In this document: piece by piece, positions 36,701 through 45,700 of the stretch
How positions within the stretch are numbered: the stretch's first letter is position 1
How the letters are laid out: each line of letters opens with the position of its first letter
From: Myxocyprinus asiaticus
Taxonomy: Eukaryota; Chordata; Actinopteri; Cypriniformes; Catostomidae
Assembly (NCBI RefSeq): GCF_019703515.2
Contig: NC_059374.1
Coordinates: forward strand, 15,536,245-15,600,244
Length of the DNA stretch: 64,000 bases
Reading direction: 5' to 3'
Made by a program: the position numbers and the translations under genes
The notes under the pieces: generated by a model
Databases searched by the model: none
The model's input: only the letters and a program-made list of their open reading frames with translations
What the model was told of the DNA's origin: nothing

Positions 36701-39694
36701 TAAACATTAATCCACCAAATTAAAGTCAGTGTGGTATAACCAACACGCAAAGTCATTTTGTTGTCATGTGACAAGAAAACCATAAAACAGGAAATTATAT
36801 CACATAGAAGACCTGTGTAGACTCTCATGAATGTGTGTTGAGGTCTGTTAGTTGCCTAAAAACATCAGATAATTTATTATTTTTTAGTGACATGGTAAGG
36901 TTAGTCCAGGTTGTCAGATGTGAAATATTATAACCCCTTGATACTGTATTTATGATTCAAAAATCCATGCTTGAATACATTGATTTGTGAAAACAATGAT
37001 GTGTATACACATGTATTTAAGGTGTAAGGAAAATATATTACTTTTAACTTCATGGTTACACCACTTGACATTTTTAGAGCCATTAAATCAAACATTATTT
37101 TAAAAATGGAATACCTTTAAAAAATGTATGAAACCAATATGAACACAAATGAGTCACTGACAAATAAGGTTGTCCGAGGTGATAAGAATAAGCAACCTTT
37201 TAAAAATCTAGTTTGAACACACATAGGAGTCATTTATGGTTGGGACAGGTGGGACATGTCCTTACCATTTTTTGCTTTGGCCAATTTTGTCCCCACCACT
37301 TTTTGACATTTTCATCAGGTAAGTCTTAGTCTAATGCAAAAGAAACATTGCTAGTTCTTGAGCAGGAGTGTCCATTTGGTTCTTTGTGTAATAAGTGGCG
37401 ATTTGGTGCTGTAATTTCTTATTTTAAATGTCATGATGAGTGCTCATTGCGCTGTTATAAGAGAGTTATTAGTTATAAGATGAGTGACAGACGTGCTCTA
37501 CCTGCTCTGCTTTTCCGCAGCTTGCACGCTTGTCCAGTTAAATAGCACTGAAAAATGCAAACAAATGTGTCCCGATTCATGATATACTGTGCACCAGGGT
37601 TGTCCAGATTTTTTCAGTCAGGGGCCAAATGCAGAAAAAAATAACGTACCATGGGCTGCATCGCTGTAATAATAATAAAAAGATGGCTAGAAGCTACTAG
37701 ATTGCCACTATGCATAATCTTTATATTGTATGCTTAATATTATGCAAGTTTTAATCATAATTTGTGCTCTATGGTATGCTTGTGTAGGCCCTACATTTAA
37801 ATAAAAGATAGGGTATTTCACTCACAGAGAACTCTTATAATGGAACAGTGATGCATCTTATACAAAATATTACACTCATTTATTCACATTTTTATCTTTT
37901 TTGACATCCATTCAGTGGCACTGCAAAGAACATATAGATCTGCTACTGAGTGTTGGGTGTGACCTGTCACAGTAATCAGAATCAGATTACATTTGATCAT
38001 TTTATGAAGTGATGCAAGGAATTACACTTTATTTTTCAAGGAATTACTCTTTATAGCTATACAATTATAACTTCTGTTCTGTTGTTACTTGTGTTACATA
38101 TACAATTCAATAAACTCTGTTCAGCCGCTTGCACAACAGCAGCTCTACTCCATTGTATGATACGAGGTATCGGGACATTTTAACAAGAACAAGTACATGA
38201 ATAAAGTATCTAACCTAATGTCAATCCTTCAATAAATGCATAATTCTTTGTTTCATCCTTGGAAATAAGGAGTATTCCAAACTCCTGTTGAACTCGCCAG
38301 TGGATGAGGCTGGTGACGACACAGAACACACTAGTGGAGACGATGTGCTGTGAATTGCGGCTGCAAGTGATAGCGACATCCAGTCCCCAGAATATGAATT
38401 TCATATAATTTCTCAATAATTCTGTTCTATTTCTAAAGTATCTCGTGGGCCACACCGGAGCAGTCGGAGGGCTGCAGATGGCCCGTGGGCTGGACTTTGG
38501 ACATCCCTGCTGTACACAGTTATACTAGGGCGGATTACAGCTGGGACCTCCTTGTACTAGAGGTGAAAACTTGACCATGATACTAATTATTCACAGTTTG
38601 TAAGCAAATTGTTGATCCATGTATTTTTCCACAGGCCCAACAGTTGCAGATATAGGGATAAAAGGATCAAATTAACCCACCTGTTGTCTTTAGAAACTGC
38701 ACCCATTTTTGTCCTTTGGGTCATTTAAATGCATAAATTCTTGATTAATGTAAAACGGCAATAAAGTAAGTAAATCTTTTTAATGTGGTCCCAAAGTTTA
38801 TAATAAAAGGGGACAATTAAATGTGCCCTGTTTGCAGATCCATTGCAACAAATCCATACCTTCCCACTAATGTCAAACAATTTGTTGCAGTATTACAGGG
38901 GTTTACAGGGTTGCAGTGTTACAGGTGCCATCTAATGTTTTAGGAGACAATTATATTCAATAGGTCTTTCACCACTGGTGGGCCTTTAGCCCCATTGTAC
39001 CCTATCATATAAAATTATGTTAGTAAACTTATTTACTTAAATATTACCTGTTCAAAACGTATACCCTCTGTGTGTTTATGTGTGTGGACGTGCATTTAAG
39101 AGGAAAGTGTGCAATTTGTGGGAAAGATATAGTACCCAGTGAAGCAGGTGAGGGGGCTAGAGAACAGTATGGGCCTAGGGGCTAAATTTTAGAAAATTTG
39201 AAATATTTTTTGGGTCAAATTGATTCATATGTGTACAAAAAACTATTTAAAGCTGTATAATATCAAAGAATATAAGATATCTTAACATATAAGAAAGCCC
39301 GAAAGTGAAAGGTCAAAACGGGTTCTTCCCATACGGGTCAAAATTGACCATATTGAGAAAGGAAAGAACAATTTGTTTTAAATTGTTCTTTCTCTTAAAC
39401 AATTATATACAAAAATATTTATTTTATTTTATTTGTTTTGATTGTCTTGACCATGTCACAACATTTGGTTCCATAATGAATTCTTTACCTGTCCCGGGCC
39501 AAAAATGACCCTCAGACAATATGAGGTTATGTGAAATATTTATTGGAGCACTTGAATTGGTCATCAAGAATACCTATTTATTAAAACAATAAAATAATAT
39601 TTGAAATTTTCTGTTCATAACCAAATGAGTTTTGTGAATCACAATAGCCAAAAATCTTTGGTTACACCAAATGTGGACAAAGTTTTCAAATATT

Positions 39695-39771
<77 letters not shown>

Positions 39772-42700
39772 TTCACTGTTTATTTTTTAAAGAAATAATA
39801 TTAGATTATTCTGCACTACTCATGCCATTTATTTTTTAAAGAATTTCAGCATTTAATGAGACTTTACATTTTTTTAATTAGATTTGTTTTACTGTCTCCA
39901 GAAGGTTATAAAATTTGCACATGAAATATTTCCTTAAAAAAAAAAGAAAGAAAAAAAAGATTTTTTAATGTATTTAATATATTTTTTTATGTATAAATTA
40001 ATAGTTCTGACCCAAATATTATATTTCTGAAAACATGGCACATTCCTTTTAAAACAAGTTTATTAAAAGGTTTTTCCTCATCTCTGACATCTTTATTTGC
40101 CATCGACCAAGTCACAGGATTTGCAGCTCTGATTGCACTCTCTGTGATGATTGTTATGCTAACCATACTTATAAACTATTCGTTTCAGCTAGCAAGAGAA
40201 CATTATGGACAGAGCATATTTTGTGTGCCTGTTGCTTGTGTCATCTTAGTTGCACCAAATCTAGAGCAACCAACAAGGTTCAATACTTACAGACAGTGTG
40301 CTGTGTGACGATAATGGCTGCTACTTGTTTCGGATCCTTTTGAACATAGTACGGTACCGTTTTCTTGGTGACATCATCATGAATCACCTGTTCATAGGTC
40401 ATGAGAGGGGGTGGTGAATCCACTGCCACAGAGTAGTATGGTGGAGGAGGGTCCTTCTAGAAAAGAGAACGTGACACAAACAGTTTATATGTCTGGTGAA
40501 GTTCTGTCACCTTTCAGCTGCTGTATTGTAACTGGTTTGTCTTTAATGTGGATTGTCAAGATGATGATAATTGTTTCTGAACAAGGACTATCATTTACCA
40601 CGCAATAGACAGCACACAATGCTCTTGGTAGATGTAGTTTCAGTTTTAATCCAAATAGTTTAAAAGACCAGACTTTTCCTCCCCACAGGCGTTGTATGGA
40701 GCGAATGCAATTACAAATATGTCAGTGTACTAGTATTTCTGGTCTACTGTTTTCTGCCTTGACCTCGAGCATGGTTTAAAAAAATATCCCTAATTTGTTT
40801 TGGATTCAAGCGTTAAACTCATAAAAAAGTTTAGGGCTTTTTTTTTACTTTTTTTTTTTTACATTTTTTTGACACTATTATTGTTAGGACAGTTGAAAAA
40901 TGCTACATGATCACACAAGAATTTGGTGTGTTGTTACCGAATGTTTTTCCACCTAAAGTCTGACCCAATGTGCTATATTCCAGACAAGCACCACCATGCG
41001 TCAAAGTCATGGGTTCAATTCTCACACTTAATGATAAAATGTATACACTGAATGCACTCTACGTCATTTTGGATTAAAGCATCTGCCAAATCCGTAACTA
41101 TACTGCCTGGGCAATGGCACACCTAATATGCCAGTTTCATCAGCACTGGCTGTGGTCATGTGAACTGTTTGCTTAATTGTATTTCTTATTTTCACCCATT
41201 TGATTTTATCAGCTCAGACTACCCAATCCATTATCATCCTTGTTTCAAGAGAACAGATGCCACCAGATTTGGCAGTGGTGGGCAGAGTCTTCTGGGAGAG
41301 ACTTTGTCTTGAGGAAAGGCAGGCAGATTGCCACTGACAAAACCTTGATGCCAGTCTGTGACATGTTGTCTTCACACTGAACTCTAACCCACTTAGATTG
41401 CTGTGCCCACAAGGAAGCCATCCATTCGATTTCCGTGGCCTAACTGTAAAGAAAATTGCATGGTCTACCTTTACAGGAAGATTGCTTATTTTAAAATACA
41501 TCTCTTTGTTTGCACTTTGCAGTGCAGATTATTTGCAATGTAGCTTTGGAAACAATCCTGTTGAACCACATGCTTTCAAGTGTAGCATTAAGATCTATTG
41601 TGTGATGAATTTTCAAGGCCACAACCTACGTCACCTTAATTTCCAATTCAGTGGCCTCCATCTCTTTTACTTTTAGAAGATGTGCCTCTTCATTTCAGTG
41701 AGTAGGTGTGTAAGTGTTTGCTCTGTTTGACCAAAAGCATATAATAATAAACCGCTCTGTCAACACCTGCTGTGTCACCACGTCTACATTTATTTCGCAC
41801 TATGCCAGGATTTCACAAATGCCTTTGGGCCTTTTAAATGGGTATTTTTCCTTTGGGCCTTTTGAATTGCTTTGTAATCATCACATATTCATCATGTATT
41901 TTTGTTTTCACAAGTGTTACATGAGTCAGCACCTTTTAACCACTTTTCATGTAACATAAAACAGCTTATATCATCAACAAAGAAGATTTTTTTTTCATTA
42001 CATTAAAGCCCACATGGTCCGTTAATGATTACAATAACAGTTTCTTAAACCATTCAATCTGACCAGTCATTTTTATGACCAAAATTTAGTTTGAAATGTT
42101 TTTAAAAAAAGAGTTGATTTACACTGATGAGCCAGTACATTATGACCACTCACAGGTAACATGAATAACGTTGATTATCTCCTAACAAGGCCACATGTCA
42201 AGGTCTGGGTAGATTAGATGGTAAGAAAACAATTAGTTATCGTAATCAACGTGTAAAATGCAGGAGAAAAGGGCAGGATTAAAAACCTGAGCAACTTTTA
42301 CAAGGACCAAATTGTTGTGACCAGAGGACTGGGTCAGAGCATCTCTTAAAAAGCAAGGTTTGTGAGGTGCTGCCAGTCAGCAGTGGTGAGTACCTACCGA
42401 CAGTGGTCCGAGGAGGGACAAACCAAAAACCGGCAACAGGGTGTTGGGCTCCCAAGGCTCATCGATGCGCGAGGGCAACGAAGGCTATCCCGTCTGGTTC
42501 GAACTGACAGAAGGTCTACTATGGCGCAAGTCACAAATATTTTAATGATGTTTACGGGAGGAATGTTTCACAACAAACAGTGCATCGCACCCTGCTGCGT
42601 ATGGGGCTGTGTAGCCGCAGACCAGTCAAAATGCCCATAATGACCCCTGTCCACAGTCGAAAGTGCCTACAATGGGCACGCGAGCATCAGAACTGGATAT

Positions 42701-45700
42701 TGGAGCATTGGGAAAAGTTTGCCTGGTCCGACAATTTCCATTTTCTTTTACATCACGTGGACGACCACTTACATGTGCACCATTTACCTGGGGAAGTGAT
42801 GGCACCAGGAAGCACTGTGGGAAGACGACAAGCTGGTGGAGGGAGTGTGATGATCTGGGCAATGTTCTGCTGGGAAACACTGGGTCCGGCCATTCATGTG
42901 GATGACAGTTTGACACGTGCCACCAACCTAAACATCGCTGCAGACCAGGTACACCCCTTCATGGCAATGCTATTCCCTGATGGCAGTGGCCTCTTTCAGC
43001 AGAATAATGCGCCCTACCACACTGCACACATTGTTCGGAAATGGTTTTAGGAACATGATGAAGAGTTCAAGGTGTTGCCCTGGCCTCCAAATGTTCCAGA
43101 TCTCAATCCAATTGAGAATCAGTGGGATGTGCTAGACCAACAAGTTCAATCAACGGCGGCTCCACCTAGCAACTTGCAGGACTTGAAGATGTGCTGCTAA
43201 TGTCTTGGTGCCAGATACCACAGGACACCTTCAGGGATTTTGCCTAGTCAATGCCTTGGAGGGTCGGTGCTCTTTTGATGGCACGCAGAGGACCAAAATC
43301 ATATTAGACAGGTGGTCATAATGTTTTGGCTCATTTGTGCATTATACACAAAGTGGCCAACTATAAATAAAAATGTAATGGGAACATTTTTACACTTTTG
43401 GTGTTCTGGCTCACATGTGTCATGCTCACAAGAGACATAAACATGTCAATGGTCACAAAGATTAAATTGTTTATTGTTAAAAACATTATATTCGGTATTA
43501 ATGACCAATTTTTGACTCCGAGGATCCTACTGGACACAAGTGTGTCCAAGATAAACTTTTCTAAAACATTGTTAGAATAGACATACCCTCACTGAGAACT
43601 TTATTAGTAAAACTATGGACTTAATAAAGTGCCCAATGTGGTCTTCTGCTGCTGTAGCCCATCTGCCTCAAGGTTTAACATGGGTTTTGCATTCTGAGAT
43701 GCTATTCTGCTCACTACCATTGTACAGAGATGTTATCTGAGTTACCATAGCCTTTATGTCAGCTTGAACCAGTCTAGCCATTCTATGTTGACCTCTCTCA
43801 TCAACAAGGCATTTTCATCCGTAGAACTGTTACTCACTGGATGTTTGTTTGTTTTTAGCACCATTCTGAGTAAACCCTAGAGACTGTTGTGCGTGAAAAT
43901 CCCAGGAGATCAGCAGTTACAGAAATACTCAAACCAGCCCGTCTGGCACCAACAATCATGCCACGGTCGAAATCACTGAGATCACATTTTTTACCCATTC
44001 TGATGGTTGATGTGAACATTAATTGAAGCTCCTGACCCATATCAGCTTTATTTTATGCATTGCACTACTGTCACACGATTGGCTGTAGATAATCGCATGA
44101 ATAAGAAGGTGTACAGGTCTTCCTAATAAAGAGCTCTTTAAGTGTACAGTGTGTTTAGGAGTAAAACACATTAGCTGAGAGAAATTTTTGATTACAGGGG
44201 TTAATTCTTTATTAGTAATGTGTTTAATTCTAAGCCCAAACTTTTATCAAAGTGCATGTGGGTCATTCATACAATGTTGTGACTTTTAAGTCCCCGTTAC
44301 AAGTTACAAGGTATTTATAAAGGCTTGTTAAAAATATTAAAGATTATTTGAAATGGTTCAGACTGCTGTGGGCCTAAAAGTCACATTTTAAATAATTGAA
44401 ATAATTTCTTCATGTCCCTAATGCTGCATTTTAAACACCTTTGACAGAAATAAGTAAGAGAAAAGCTATGACTAGGTGTGCGTTCAATTATTTTAATTAA
44501 TGACATAGAGAGCGAAGAACCACCTGATGTAGCTCTTAGACTCACCAGACTTGCTACATTATATCGTTGTTTAAACAGAGGCATACAACTCTTGTAATGT
44601 CTCCTTACAGAGGACAGCAGAGAAGGCACATCAATATAGAACAGTGATTAAAACTGACCGGAACTACCTGTGCATTAAACGGTTTTAACGCACGCATACC
44701 AGCAAGTCAGAATCAAGTATTTGAACAGACCATGGTATAAGTGCTAACAATCACATTTCTAAAAAAACATCCATACAATTAAGTGTTTATTATTGCATTA
44801 TCTCAAAAGCATGCATTTTCTGTGGTAAATGTGTAATTCTTGATTTGATTTTCCACCCCGTTATATCATGATATTGTGACTTTTAATTAAAGATCTATGT
44901 TATGAAATGACATCACACTTTGGAGGTGGACATCAACCATTCAGTAAAATAATGCTTGAGTTATTTGAAGTGTGTAACTATTCTTTTTTCCTTTGTTTTG
45001 TGAACTTATTCAGATGTGTTCAGGCATGACAAGAAGGTAACATACTTTCCACCCTGTTATGGAAATATACAGGAAAATTGAATGCAACTTTACATTTTCA
45101 ATATATTTACGTCAACTAAAAAAATCATCAACATGAGTTTATAAATATGTTATCAAGATATCTCTCACAGACCATGTAGTGGCTAATTTTACCCACTGAA
45201 TGTCCACCCTGTTATTTCTACCCTGACCCTGCCCACCTAACCCAATGGACATCTGAATATAAGTAATTTGGCTTGAACTGTATGATAAATTTGAAATCTT
45301 TAACATGTCCCTTTAATGATGAAACATAAAGACACCTATAAAATTATGTTTATTTTAAAAAAAACATCAAAGCCAAATGAGATGCTGTTTAGACCTCACA
45401 TTTATTGTTTAATCATTGGTACCAAACTTGAAAAAGGATTCTGTTCGGCATGTTGTGGAACTGGTTTGTCAAAGGAATATTCCGGGTTCAACACAAGTTA
45501 AGCTCAGTCGACAGCAAAATTTATTTTGACTTGTTTCTCCTTAGGCTGCAGTGAGGCACTTACAATGCAAGTGAGTGGGGCCAATTTTTGGAGAGTTTAA
45601 ACACAGAAATGTGAAGCTTACAATTTTATAAAAGCACCTACATTAATTCTTTGTTTTTACAGTTGTTTTAGAATTTTTAGGTTTACAGTTTTACAATGTC

